Assembly (NCBI GenBank): GCA_963556195.1
Contig: OY744520.1
Location: forward strand, 151,987,607-152,051,606
Length of the DNA stretch: 64,000 nt
Source: Sepiola atlantica
Lineage: Eukaryota > Mollusca > Cephalopoda > Sepiida > Sepiolidae
Direction: 5' to 3'
A program made the translations under genes and the position numbers. The notes below the pieces were generated by a model that was given only the letters and a program-made list of their open reading frames with translations, ran no database searches and was not told the DNA's origin. Below, piece after piece: positions 33,094-45,525 of this stretch (position 1 is its first letter; each line of letters opens with the position of its first letter).

Positions 33094-33597
33094 GTAGTGT
33101 AAGCCTTATTGTTTACTCTTTTAAGCCTGTAATAAGCGATCATCTCCATACAAAATTGACCGCCATTCATATTTACTCGGATTTAGCTAAGTGAAAGTGG
33201 CGATAACATATTCAGAGATACTAAATCTTCCAATCACTTTCCACCCTTTAAACTATACAGGTCGATAGAAAATTATTTTTCCTTGCGTTTGGTGTAAGTT
33301 ATTTGTTGTATGTATTTTTTCTTTTCAATTTCTCAGTTGTTAACTATATCACATCAGTGCTTATATTTCTTTCACATGTTTAACTTATTATGTTTTTGGC
33401 CTCATAAAAAGCACTAAAATGCGACAAAAGACAACGGACGTAATATAGTTCGGTTGTTTACAGCATATCAATCGTGTAAACATTGATACACACTCCATAT
33501 TTTAAATGATTCCTTGTTGTATTTGATCTGTTCCTATTTTCTTGCCTCTCTACGACGACAAAGTTTTACAGGAGGTCGGTGTTTAAAGTAGGGAAAA

Positions 33598-33700
33598 CGC
33601 AGCACCCCCAAAAAGGGCACTATGAATTGGGACAAAAATAAAAATTGCTTTGAAGGATTTTTTCCCCTAACCGAGAACAGAAAAGATGAAGTGTGGTATC
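33598..33700 (-). repeat. Dispersed repeat family D copy
   Basis: CACCCCCAAAAAGGGCACT, then TGGGACAAAAATAAAAATTG, then GAAGGATTTTTTCCCC. This matches, in the same orientation, the copies at 44300, 54655 and 58460. Confidence 0.55.
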
Positions 33701-35144
33701 AGACCAGATACTACATTTAGCTCTTTTGGTGGGTCTATTTACGTCTACTAAGCTTTGGGGCGTGGTATTGAATGTCGGAAGGGTCATACTAGTAATAAAC
33801 GATTTATTCATTGTTTTAAGGCAAATCAATATTTTGGGGGATTATTAAATGTCGGAAGACATATTTATAACGATACTGAACACTAGTTGCGATATTACTT
33901 AGAGTTATGAATGGAGAAAAACGATATTTATTAGATCAGCGGTCGCCAAAGTTTTTGTTTTTAATTTCATGGACCACGAAATGTATTTTTTTAATTTGGC
34001 GAAACGCCAATATAAATTTAGAAATATAAAGGTAAATACATTTATATAATACATTTATATAATAGTAATCGGAAAAGTTTTATTTTGTTAATATGAAATT
34101 TCTTCTTCTTTTCCGTCTCTGTCATACTATGATTGTCGTAGTGTAGACTTCTCTGTGAAGAAACTTTCTTTAACTTGACAAAAGGGAGTCTAATACATGT
34201 TTTGAGAGTTTCAATGGGTATTTTATTTTCTCTGCTACAAAAGACACGCTGAAACTTCTTACTTATTAACTTGCTAAAGTGGAGGCAGTTATAGACTAGA
34301 CAGACAGGGGGTTCTCATCTTCGTCTCATCCGAGATTTAACTGTACTTGTTTCAACAGATCGTTTTAACGTCTGATCTCTTCAAACTCCATGGCAGAATT
34401 CTTAACTAATCGTTTATTTGTGTCTGAACAACAAACAGTTACGTAATCGCGTCGGCTTCTATTCTGACTTTTATTGAGCCAAAATGCTTTGTTCCCTTGA
34501 TCTTAAGGACATCCGTCTGTTACTCACTCGTGGGAAAATATATTCATTTCTCCAAAGTTTTTGTAAGTCCGACATGCACTTAGTCAGATAATTTCGATCT
34601 CGCTCACAATCCTTACTAGCTGAAGTACACCTTTTCAGAATAGCGGCCCTAATAATATAACATTGATACCATTTTTTATAATTTTTTTCATAAAAAATAT
34701 TATCGACTTGAAATTCCGTTAGAACGTGTTACTTTTTGTATAAAAAGAATGTTCAAAGTGTTTATTTTCTGCCAAAAAGTTATGTGGGTTTAATAAAACA
34801 TTAAAACAGTTCAAATATATGGGGAGCTAGAAAAAAACAATGATTAAGAAATTAAATTAAACTTAGATTTTGAACACTTTAAAAATAATTTCATTTCGGG
34901 ACAATTAAAGTCAATTTAAACAAAGCGAAATGTTTATATATTAATATATTCATTTCTAAATAGTTTTTCACTTTTATTACACATACATAAATCTATGTAT
35001 CGTTTTCATTTTTTACTTATTTATCGTTTGTTCTTAATTTGTTTGCTTATTCAATTACTGTATTTTTTTCGCTAAATTCATAATTAGAATTCTTTGGCTT
35101 TATAAATTTAAATAGTATTTTCATATTTTTTTCACAAATAAATA

Positions 35145-35310
35145 ATTTAAAGTGTAGTATATGTTCTGATACTACACTTTATCTTTTCTGTCCTCGCTCA
35201 ATAAAAGATAAATCCGTCTAGATTAAGGCAATTTAAATTTTTGTCCCAATTCAGTGAACCCTTTTTTCCGAGCTGAATTTCCCCACAATAAAAATCCACC
35301 TGGTGGCTAA
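35145..35310 (+). repeat. Dispersed repeat family D copy
   Basis: AGTGTAGTATATGTTCTGATACTA, cut here to its order of blocks: TCTGTCCTCG, TCCGTCTAGATTAAGGCAAT, TTTTTGTCCCAATTCAGTG and TTCCCCACAATAAAAA. Closest to 6690-6845. Confidence 0.6.
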
Positions 35311-36909
35311 CTCATGAAGAGGCAACTAAATAGGAACACACGTAATTACATATATTGCAATCAACAATATTTTCTACAAAACAAATTGGTTGATATTATA
35401 ACTTTCAAAACATGTAATCGGATTTACATAACTTTGCACGTTTTTATTTTAATAGTGTCTGTAAAGAAAATTGTTTTCAGATTGTTCAGAATCATAATAA
35501 TAACATCGAATTTTAGTCTCTAAAATACATGAAACAACATAATGTCTATTTACTTTAATGTAGCGACAACACACAACTTAACTTTTCTGTTTTAATTTAT
35601 TCTTGTGTTTCTTTTTAATTTATATTGAGTTCAGTTTCAGTATAAATCAGATCGTGTTCCTTTCTTTTAATTTCTTGCAATTTTTACCGTTTTCTAATAC
35701 GTTTTTAAAAAGCTACCATTCATTATCGACAACCTGACTTTTCGACATGTTTCGCTCGTACCAAGATTATATGGCCTGGTTCAGTTTTAGAACGTTAATA
35801 CCAAAGCAAGTTAATCTTATGATAGTTCCCGTACTAAACTCAATTCTGACACAACATATATTCATAGTCTGTCTTATTACGCACTTAAGACAGCTATTTT
35901 TTCGTGTTCTGCACACGTCTCATCAATATTGGTTTAACTAGTGTCTTCAGAGAGAACTTTACTAAAAATGATTCTCAACTTTTATTAGTTTGTTTTCAAA
36001 ACTACTAGACGTCCCCTAACCTTAACCCTCGCCTTAACCATACCCTTAACCGTTAGCCCACAATTACTACTGTTATAAGTTCCCGTTTGATTTTACTCGG
36101 GAATTCATAAACTGTGACATATCTGTTAAGAAATTGTTCTTGTATAACTAAAATGAATAGTTCGTTTTACTTCTACATAATCTATAAGGATAATATAGAA
36201 GCAAAGAGAACTATTATTTTCCTATATAATTTACATATGTATTTACGGTGTGTACACTATCTTAAATTATTTAGTACGGATGAAGAAAAAGATGTATGTT
36301 GAAAGTACCGGCGCAACGAAAAAAAGTTATTTTACTAAATATTAAAAAACGGCGATCTGAGTTGTACGAAGCGTACATCTTATTTAGGGCGTTATTTTCT
36401 CTCCAGCGGCTTCTAAACCTCACAAAATATTAAAACATTGATCAGGGCTAAATATAAATATCGAAGAAATCGTTCAAAAGTAAAATGTTGTTTATAACAA
36501 CACGAACCAATATTAACCCTATGGCACTAATGAAACATACGTCTATATCTAGCTTCGTTACGAAAATTTATTTTACTTTATATATAAGATATGTCTGATA
36601 AGGATCTTCCCTCTATCAACATTTATCAGAAGAGTATGATCAGAATGTGAACGTGGACATATTGTTGTAATGTTCGCGGTTTCATTGAAGTCTACCGATA
36701 TTCTTCTGATAAATTTTAGGTGAAATCTACGAAGAATGAGTCGCTTTTATTATTTATTGTTAAGTATTGTACTCATCGGGATTTATTTTAAATAAAAGCA
36801 GATGCATTTTAGCAAATTTCTGGAATGGGTTAATCTCAGCTAACATCAGCGCTTGATTGGTTAGGATTGAACCTGGATATTGTGTTGAAATCTTCATATT
36901 TTATTTAAA

Positions 36910-36986
<77 letters not shown>
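36910..36986. repeat. (TA)n-(TG)n compound microsatellite
   Basis: About 28 TA units followed by TG units. Confidence 0.95.
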
Positions 36987-36989
36987 AAA

Positions 36990-37135
36990 TGAAAAAGGAA
37001 AACACCAAGAGATACTTTTGTATATGTCCATCAACGTTTCGTCTTTATTGTAAGACTTCTCCAGGATGATAATTTGTCATGCAAGTACATCGAAATGTCA
37101 TTTCCCATTACGTCGGATTACTCTCATCCTTCCTT

Positions 37136-37140
<5 letters not shown>
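36990..37140 (-). repeat. Hammerhead-bearing repeat family B, copy 2 (decayed core)
   Basis: On the minus strand the core is CTGGAGA (the invariant A changed to G). Stem II GTCTT / AAAGAC, ACGT stem III and stem I CATC / GATG are kept. It lies between two (TA)n tracts (36910 and 37140). Confidence 0.65.
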
Positions 37141-37178
<38 letters not shown>

Positions 37179-37282
37179 GGGGGGTAAATTTTGTAAGACA
37201 AAGTACTTATAATAGCTCAATAGTCTAAAGCTAGAGCTATGCTATATTTAGTATGTTTATGTAGTTCAATACCACATCATTC

Positions 37283-37342
37283 TCACAGAGGACAGATTCA
37301 CGTCATTTGTTTGAAAGGATTACGTGAATCTGTCCTCTGTGA
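37283..37342. repeat. 21-bp perfect hairpin with longer imperfect arms
   Basis: TCACAGAGGACAGATTCACG plus T (37283-37303) and its exact complement (37322-37342) flank an 18-nt loop. Outside these, TATGTAGTT (37256 onward) mirrors AACTACATA near 37370, so the palindrome extends with mismatches to about 110 bp. Confidence 0.85.
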
Positions 37343-37373
37343 TAATGATCTGATATTTAACTACATAAAACTA

Positions 37374-37375
<2 letters not shown>

Positions 37376-37436
<61 letters not shown>
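37376..37436. repeat. (TA)n microsatellite
   Basis: About 30 TA units directly after the palindrome at 37283. Confidence 0.95.
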
Positions 37437-37440
<4 letters not shown>

Positions 37441-37948
37441 ACGAAATATATTACAAATTCTGTTAATTAATTAGACAAAATATATGTTCATTAGATGGCG
37501 TGTTAAACATTTAAAATCGCTGAGAAGTTTCTGAACAAGCGAATAGTAATTTTTCTCAAATTTAGAACCAACTCTATGCTAGAAAGCTCATTTCTTTGAT
37601 CAATCATAACTCAAAAACCAATAAACCAAATAAGTGAAAACTTTGCACAAAACTTTTATTTGATAGGTTCTATAAGTGTGTAGAATTTCAGCATCATTAG
37701 TCAAGGCAACCCAGAGATCCAGAAAGGTCAGACATGATTTTGTGTTATCCGTGTGTACGTATGTGCCACCCTGTATCTCATCAACTATTTGATGGATTCA
37801 GCTGATTTTTGGCAGAGATAGAGGTTCTAGTGTCTAGTTGATGGCATTTTAATTTCAGTTTACCATATACCTTAGTTTTCCAGAAAATTCATAAAAACCT
37901 TAAAAATGACCATTGTATTGAGGCATAGCCTTTACAAAAGTAGTGACA

Positions 37949-38344
37949 TTCCATGATAAATGGCAGTATACTGAAATCATATGCCCTTAATAGGGTTAAG
38001 ACGAAAATTCATATACACTAAATGTACAAAAGCAAGGAAATTCCCAAATTTTTACACTTTTATTGTCATTAAGGGTATGCGAGCACAACAGGGCTATGTA
38101 TTTTACTGGTAGGAATTTTTCTTCAGCGCACCTCACACACTTCATCCACTCATGCATAGAGATTTATACTGTAGTGATGTGATAATGAAATGGTTTGGTT
38201 GATATTTAGTCATACCCTTAATTAATGACAATAAAAGTGTAAAAATTTGGAATTTCCTTGCTATTGTACATTTAGTGTATATGAATTTTCATCTTAACCC
38301 TGTTAAGGGCATATGATTTCAGTATACTGGCATTTATCATGGAA
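37949..38344. repeat. Long palindromic element, about 130-bp arms
   Basis: TTCCATGATAAATGGCAGTA (left start) mirrors the right end at 38325-38344. Arms 37949-38079 and 38211-38344 pair with only a few mismatches and a small insertion. The 131-bp spacer has no open frame. It could be a foldback or MITE-like element, but I see no clear target duplication. Confidence 0.85.
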
Positions 38345-38560
38345 TAATGGTTAGAGTTTTCGTTGATGGGCCGGGGGAGCGGGGTTCAATCCTCGGTAGA
38401 GTTATCTCAATCAGCATTATACGATGAGGGTCAGTAGTAAGTGGAGCCATCCAGGGAAAAGAGTGGCGCTATTCCCTACATTTTGGTGCAGTAACCAATA
38501 AAAAGGGAGACTTCTTGTTGTCCTCGACCACGGTCGGGTTATTTATTTTCAATTGCTATC
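38345..38560 (+). repeat. tRNA-derived SINE
   Basis: TGGTTAGAGTTTTCGTTGATG (cut to the A-box-like TGGTTAGAG) is followed about 35 nt later by GGGGTTCAATCCTCGG (B-box-like). A body continues with GTGGCGCTATTCCCTACA and GACCACGGTCGGGT. It begins exactly where the preceding palindrome ends. Confidence 0.6.
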
Positions 38561-39639
38561 ATTTAACTATTTATTTAATATAATTGAATTCATTAGAGTT
38601 CTTTTTATGCATTCTCTTTTTGGAGAATTTTGTATTATTGTGTGTGCTCTCTATCGTAAATAATCCACCCTAGATTTATGAGGGTGTTACCCCAAATGGG
38701 ATCCTTAAATGAGTTTAAATGACCTTTGTACGTGCTTATTTTTTTTATTTATGCTTTATTCCAGAGGGGCAGTTACTTAATATATTTCTAGAAAAGAAGT
38801 AAACAAGCAAGAATGATTTAATATTCTTCCTAATGTATCCAATATAGTTATAAAAAACAGGACGTGAATGGTATGTCAGAAAGGTGTAAGGTCAGTCTGA
38901 AAATGGATCTCCTGATTAACTTAAACGCTTTGTTGGACATGTCTAAAGACGACATTGTTGATGGCCTCGTAGATCCTTCTAGCTCTCTTTCCCCTCCTCT
39001 CTCTCTCTCTCTTTCTCTTTCTCTTTCACTTTCTCCTTATCTATCTCACACACACGCTACTGTTCGGCAAAAGACATTATGACCAAATCAATAGGAGATT
39101 TGAGGAACTGTTTTGCCACGGTTGTGACTGCCGATAAACGCCCGAGAAAATACGCTAAGGAGTCTCCACGGAACGATTAAGTGTGTTCCGCGGCCACAGA
39201 AAGTTCAGAAAAGACGAGACAATGACGAGCACATCCTTAGGGTACGATGCTTTTACATACTTGGAAAACGATCTTTCTGTGGGCGTTACAGGCATTTTTT
39301 ATTTGATTTCTCTTATTTTCTTCGTTGTTATTTCTTTCGGGACAGTAATAGGATGTTGACGCTCGCTGGCACTTTACCGCTCCAAGATGCTGCGCTGTCG
39401 TTAAGGAAAGCTCTAAAAATCCTAACGAAGTTATCCAATGTCTATCGGTTTTGCAGACATGTTGTCAGAACATTTTCGGACAGTCGGGAAAATGTCTATT
39501 AAGTGATGTGGATTTAAACGCTTTGGACACAATACAAATAATAACGACAAAAGAAATAAAAGGACAAATCTAATATTAACGTTTGTTTAGGCTCAGTTAT
39601 TTATTTTGGTGTTAGTGGTGTTTATTTTTCTTCTGATAT

Positions 39640-39677
39640 ATATGTATATCTATATCTATATATATTAATATATATAG

Positions 39678-39708
<31 letters not shown>

Positions 39709-39755
39709 TATGTATATATATATATATCGTAGACACACGCACACACATAGCATAA

Positions 39756-39828
<73 letters not shown>
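39640..39828. repeat. (TA)n and (TG)n compound tract
   Basis: Mixed TATATGTA units, then about 25 TG units (39776-39826). Confidence 0.95.
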
Positions 39829-39829
<1 letters not shown>

Positions 39830-40251
39830 TACAAAAGTTAAGATAAACATGGTATCTTAGGTTTCAAGTTGAAAGAGGCGAACAAGTACAGAATTTTCTG
39901 AAATTTTAATTATAGACCGCTCATTTGTTTTGCAGCCATATTCTATCTATAACGAATAGAATAATAGATCAAACGTGTATGAAGAAGGCCAGTGAGCGGT
40001 TTATAATTAAAACCTAAGAAAAACATATTTAATCAATGAGGAGATCGATCATAGATCAAATTTAGATGAAGAAAGCCAGTGGAGAGCTTAAAATTAAAAC
40101 GCAAGAAACCTCACTATTTTTCGCTTCTAGCTTTAAACCTAAGGTTCATATTAATCTGAACTTCTGTAATATTATAAATAAGTATTGCGTTCTTATTATC
40201 AAATACCCTAGTACAATGTTGGATTCTTTTCTACAAAATCAAACAAAGAAT

Positions 40252-40254
<3 letters not shown>

Positions 40255-40323
<69 letters not shown>
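40255..40323. repeat. (TA)n-(TG)n microsatellite
   Basis: TA units then TG units. Confidence 0.95.
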
Positions 40324-40490
40324 AGTTTTTATGAAAATATATATTTAAGTATATACTTTTTATAATATCCGAAAATGGTTCGAATTTCAAACTCAATGAA
40401 GTCACCGAAATATGAAAATATGAAAATAGAAATTGTAAGAATAAATGAAAATTATGGTTTGGGATTGTTTTTCTTATGGTCATTGGAATG

Positions 40491-40493
<3 letters not shown>

Positions 40494-40548
<55 letters not shown>
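40494..40548. repeat. (TA)n microsatellite
   Basis: About 27 TA units. Confidence 0.95.
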
Positions 40549-40551
<3 letters not shown>

Positions 40552-40661
40552 GTTAATCCAACAAAAGATATAAGAGACAACTAATATTTTTTGATTAGTG
40601 AAACATCCGGATAAAGACTGAAGCTCAATATACTGGATAGAGCATTAATAGCATAATATAG

Positions 40662-40749
40662 AATGAAATAATAAAATAAGTTGCGAATCAAATTTTTGCC
40701 TGAATTTTGAATTCAAATAAAATTTGATTCGCAACTTATTTTATTATTT

Positions 40750-40781
<32 letters not shown>
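40662..40781. repeat. Palindromic repeat ending in (TA)n
   Basis: GAATGAAATAATAAAATAAG TTGCG... on the left mirrors ...CGCAACTTATTTTATTATTT on the right, with arms of about 36 bp and a loop of about 22 nt. The right end runs into (TA)n at 40754. A single-arm copy with the same (TA)n ending lies at 14620-14672. Confidence 0.8.
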
Positions 40782-40786
<5 letters not shown>

Positions 40787-41109
40787 GTTACTTGATGGGC
40801 AATCTATTAAGATTTGGTAAGATTGTTTGAAACAAGAAAAAGTAATTTTTTTAAACCAGTTAAATGTAAAAGATTTTAAAAGACATAATCCAAATGTAGT
40901 CCTTCCTTACTTTTATCTATTATATCTTTCGCTATTTATCTCTCTCTTTCTCCTTCTCTCTCTCTCTCTCTTTCTTTCTCACTCTCTTTGTCTCTCTCCT
41001 TCTATCTCTTTATCTCTTCTCTGCGAACTAAGAAAATTAATAATGTATTACTACTGTTGTCATATTTCACTTTGTAAGTGTAAGTATAATGGATTATTTC
41101 TATCTTAAG

Positions 41110-41390
41110 TTGTACAGTTAGTCTTATTAACTGAATGTTAGTAAACAGAGAGACAATAGGAAGCGTGGGTGATAAACATCGTATAAAACAAGAGAGGGGA
41201 TACAACCCACATAATCATAGATGGTGAGAATTATAGGCAGAAAGTAAGTCAGAGATGGGTTACTTTATTTACAATTATTGTTAATTAAAATGGATTATTT
41301 TCAAACGTAACAATAAATTTAAAACTAAGGAATATTTTAGAGATTAGTTTGTATAATAAGAGCATATAGAACAAAGCCTTTAAAAACTAA
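41110..41390 (+). repeat. Large dispersed repeat, copy 2
   Basis: Same block order as 30300-30620: AGACAATAGGAAGCGTG, GATAAACATCGTATAAAAC, AGAGATGGGTTACTTT and GGAATATTTTAGAG. It too follows a CT-rich tract (40930-41015). Confidence 0.55.
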
Positions 41391-41859
41391 CGTTGGTTCA
41401 CTTAGCGTCACTATAATACGAGACAGACATGTCCGTGTCCTGTTGGGTCACAACTAGTGGTGAGACAATCAATCAAAATCGGAATTGGGAATCGAAAAAA
41501 TCGGAACTTTTATGGGGTATCGGAATCAATACCAGAATCGGAAAAATCTTAGCCTAATTTCTGATTCCCAAAACAATGCTTTTACTTATTTGTTTTTATT
41601 ATTTTTTTTTTTTGTTGTTGTTTGAAATTTAATTTTCCATTGCTGGCACAAGTGAAAGATACAGATGAAAATCTCACAATGAGTTTATCAAAATCTTGGA
41701 TACGATACATCAAGGGAAAGCATTTTGTCAAATAAATAAAATCGTCACAACTAATAAGACATTAATTTGACTTCATTCGAAAATGCATAAATTGTAATAT
41801 GTCTTTTAAATTTTTCTTCTTACATAATTAACAATAATATCTCTTTTTACTTAGATATT

Positions 41860-41885
41860 ATGATTATTATTATTCTCATTATTAG

Positions 41886-41920
<35 letters not shown>

Positions 41921-41925
41921 ATAAT
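41860..41925. repeat. (TTA)n microsatellite
   Basis: ATTATTATTAGT repeats of about 65 bp. Confidence 0.85.
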
Positions 41926-41993
41926 ACTACTACATAGAAGCGTTAATGTTCTATATTATTCGTGTATAGAAGTACATACACTTACTATTTTGT

Positions 41994-42050
41994 CATCTAA
42001 TTTACATACGTGTTTGTAGTGTCTACAGATACACGTATGTAAATTAGATG
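41994..42050. repeat. 20-bp perfect hairpin
   Basis: CATCTAATTTACATACGTGT (41994-42013) and its exact complement (42031-42050) flank a 17-nt loop. Confidence 0.9.
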
Positions 42051-42114
42051 CTGACTGAACAAAGCAAAGTCACTTTTGCTCTAAATATCTTAAAACATAT
42101 TAGAGTGTTGTTAA

Positions 42115-43050
42115 ATCAACAGAGATGGGCGATAGAAATATATAGATAACTAAGTGAGAGATTAGTTTATTATAAATTACGGCAAATTATAACAATTTCT
42201 TTTCAAACAGACCTCAATCCCATAAATAAAGTATATTTTAGCATGTATTTTGTATTATTAAAGTATATAAAACAATGGTTGATTAACAGACATTAAGTAA
42301 GATATCTATGTATAAAGTAGGCTGGTATTTTTCAACGGTAACTTAGAGTACAGTAGAAAAATAACGAACTGCATCACAGGCTATGAAACACACATCTTCA
42401 ATCACATAATTCACCCAAGCGTGTTTTCAGATATGTTTACCTAATTTCATCTTCAAACATTAAATACTATTATTAGACCAATATGTCTTACTCTCCCAAA
42501 TACATCATCCAAACAGAGTGTAGCAAATACTTTCCCTTCTAACATTTTGCAACTACTACTCTCCCAATTAACACCGGGAAAAATACAACTGATACTTAAC
42601 AAAGTGTAACCGTAATTGTATTAATTCATTCTACTAATAATTTCATACATATTACACTACAATCATAAACCAATTAATGAACGCTCCCTTATTTTGAATT
42701 TCAAGAATATGGAATTGCATATCAGATTAATTCACTGGCGTTATTTCTAACCATTACGCATAGACTTAATCCCTTTTTGGAATTACCAGATTACAAAAAC
42801 CGAACTGAATCACTACCATTGTAGATTGATTCAAAATGGCGTATCCAACATATTTATCGCATCGAATGATTTCATTTAAATTATTAATCCTTCAATTGAT
42901 TCAGGTATAACTTCTTTTATTCATCTTATATATGTAGGTCCTTAACACTTATGCATTTTTATACATAACAATATTAAAGCTTAAAAATAATTTTCGAAAT
43001 ACTAACAGTGTAACACGCAGAGCAGACTTCGGTCAAAAACATCATCTTGC
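42115..43050 (+). repeat. Large dispersed repeat, copy 3, and its continuation
   Basis: The start (GAGATGGGCGATAGAAATAT) matches copies 1 and 2. From about 42330 the sequence (CACATAATTCACCC, CTCTCCCAATTAACACCGG, ATTAATGAACGCTCCC) aligns with 52140-52810. No coding frames recognised. Confidence 0.55.
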
Positions 43051-43229
43051 TTATAAGTATTTCATGGAAGCCGGTAATACCAGTTGCTTAACAACGCTGA
43101 CACTAATCACTCACACAACACATAGGTGCATTGTTTTAATTTGGACCATCCATTCATATATACATCACACTATTCAAACAATCGAAAAACCTCGAATTAT
43201 TATTATTATTTTAATGTACACACCCACGC

Positions 43230-44130
43230 TCGCGCTCTCTTTCCCCTCTTTCTCTCTCTTTCTCTCTCTCTCTTTCACTTCCCCTATCGTTTGCTTCGTT
43301 TTTATTTTTACATTTATTTTTACATTTATTTAATGCCGAATCCAGTGATTTTAGTAAAAGGTTTCTATGATTCAAGTTATAAGTATCTTCAAATGATTTC
43401 ATGTGGTATTTGTTTTGGTTGTTTTGTTTTATATGTCTTTAGGCCGACGAAAATTGTTGTTTGTGTGTTTTGCTTAGCAGAACAGGATTAGGGTTTGCAA
43501 AGGGAAATGGGGAAAACAATTTCCTCAGTCAGTGAACAAGAAATCCATCTATACTGCGGCATTTTTTTTTCCTCGGGAGATTCATTTTTAACAAAAAACT
43601 CATAATATGATATTATTATTATTATTATTATTATTATTTTATTTTCTCTCTCTCTCTCTCCATCTCTCTCTCTCTCTCTTTCTCTCTGTGTATGACTCTC
43701 TCTCTCTCTCTCACTCTCTCTCTCTCTCTCGCTTGCTCTCTCTCCGCTATCATTCGATTTATTTTTATTCATTAATGTTTACTTTTAGTTTGGTTTTGTT
43801 TTGTTTTGTTTTGGTTGTTTTGTTTTACGGCATACCAAGCCTTTCCGGTTTATTCAATGCCGAATCCATTCATTTTTGTAACAGGTTTGTATGCTTCAAT
43901 TTATAAGTATCTTCAAATTTATATTTGTGGTATTTCTTTTCGTTGTTTCGGGTTATTTAATTCCGAGGAAAATTGTTGTTTTAGTTTTTTGCTTTGCAGA
44001 TCGGGATTGAGTTTTGCAAAGGGAAAGGGAATAAAAAATTTCCACGGTCAGTGAAAAAGAAATACTTCTAGACTGCGGCAGTTTCTTTTAAACAAGGAAA
44101 TAAATTTTTACCACATTAAAAAAAATGTCT
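43230..44130 (+). repeat. Imperfect tandem duplication of a CT-tract plus family D unit
   Basis: Two units (about 43230-43600 and 43655-44130) share the order: CT-rich tract, ATTTAATGCCGAATCCA, AGGTTTNTATGATTCAA, TATAAGTATCTTCAAAT, GGTATTTNTTTTNGTTG, GGAAAATTGTTGTTT, TTTGCAAAGGGAAA, GTCAGTGAANAAGAAAT, ACTGCGGCA. Divergence is about 20% by eye. Confidence 0.7.
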
Positions 44131-44299
44131 AACTCTCCCCTCCTTTGAAAGCAACCAAATAGTAAGAAAATAGTCAATGTTTAAACTGCAGAATAGTTAG
44201 CAGTCGATGAATCGAAAACAGCAAAAAATGCCTTACATCGATCGCTATATATTTAAATCAAGAATAGAGTTAGAAGAAAGGTCGATTTTTAATGTTGGT

Positions 44300-44390
44300 A
44301 AATTCAATCCACCTCTAAAAGGGGCACTGTGGATTGGGATGAAAAATTGTCTCAGTATAGAAGGATCTTTCGTCACTGACATTGGAAATC
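44300..44390 (-). repeat. Dispersed repeat family D copy (opposite orientation)
   Basis: CCTCTAAAAGGGGCACTGT, GGATTGGGATGAAAAATTGT and TAGAAGGATCTTTCGTCACTG mirror the block order of 44040-44130. Together they form an inverted pair. Confidence 0.55.
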
Positions 44391-44634
44391 TTCACGCATA
44401 TTTTTAGATCACATTCATTTTGGGGGGGAATTTCGTTTTTATTTTTACGAATCAACCCCTACGTACAATAGAGGAGGGTGGAGAAGTTTATCAAAACAGA
44501 GAAATCTGATTTATTTAATTACAAAACATGAATAAATAATATTTTTAATCACCAAAATTGCGTACAGTTTTGTAAAACTTCTTTCTAACAGATTAATACG
44601 ATAATACTTTTTTTGTTAAATTAAATTTATATCT

Positions 44635-44681
44635 CTCCCGCGCAATGCCGGGACACTGGACCTGTTAGTATATATATATAT

Positions 44682-44712
<31 letters not shown>

Positions 44713-44724
44713 CTTTTACTTTTG

Positions 44725-44764
<40 letters not shown>

Positions 44765-44972
44765 TAGGTATATATATCCATATACATACACACATATATA
44801 TACACATACACATATATATATATATATATACATACATATATATATATATATGTATGTATATAAATATACCTAATTATATATATATATATGTATATATATA
44901 TACATATATATATATTTAATTGGGTATCTAATTAGATATATATACCTAATTATATATATATGTATATATATG

Positions 44973-45033
<61 letters not shown>

Positions 45034-45138
45034 AATTATATATATATACGTATTTATATATATAGATACTTAATTATATATATGTATGTATATATATAAT
45101 TAGGTATATATATATATATATATAATTAAGTATATCTA

Positions 45139-45182
<44 letters not shown>
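44635..45182. repeat. Complex (TA)n array with TACCTAATTA spacers, at a retroelement tail
   Basis: A tail-like GCAATGCCGGGACACTGGA and TTAGTA lead into more than 500 bp of TA repeats. The palindromic spacer ACCTAATTA / TAATTAGGT occurs at least six times in both orientations, and a TG run ends the array. A similar GCCGGGGCACGG..CTAGTA start is seen at 59495. Confidence 0.8.
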
Positions 45183-45185
<3 letters not shown>

Positions 45186-45430
45186 TACCTAATTATAGGA
45201 AAGGAATCCAAAGAATTTCAAGTAGGCTTATAAAAAGTGCTCAATATCAAATAGAGCTTTTATATATATTTTATATATGATTTTTTTATATACAGACATA
45301 TACAAAATATGCGGTACTGGCAATCGATGTTATCTATCAACAGCTGTTATAAACTGAGATTTTTCCAGGAAGAGTTAGAATCCGATCTTTACCTCAAATC
45401 GTATTTGGGCCTTCTGTATAACTAAAAGTA

Positions 45431-45432
<2 letters not shown>

Positions 45433-45480
<48 letters not shown>
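45433..45480. repeat. (TA)n microsatellite
   Basis: About 24 TA units. Confidence 0.95.
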
Positions 45481-45482
<2 letters not shown>

Positions 45483-45525
45483 CAGTGTAAAGATAACCAT
45501 GCATGCGAGTCGCACGATTCGATTT
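45479..45525 (-). repeat. Fragment of the 31-kb SINE-hammerhead family
   Basis: ATTATCAGTGTAAAGATAAC, then CATGC and GTCGCACGATTCGA match 31093-31137. Only the piece between the ribozyme core and the tRNA-like B box remains. It starts at a (TA)n boundary. Confidence 0.6.

Noticed and set aside
33940..34640. hAT-like element, from a CAGCGGTCGCCAAAG terminal-repeat-like start
   Set aside because: I could not find a matching inverted end, an 8-bp duplication or a transposase remnant.
36000..36060. CCTAACCTTAACCC as an interstitial telomere
   Set aside because: Only a short, irregular CCTTAA-type stretch with no repeat unit.
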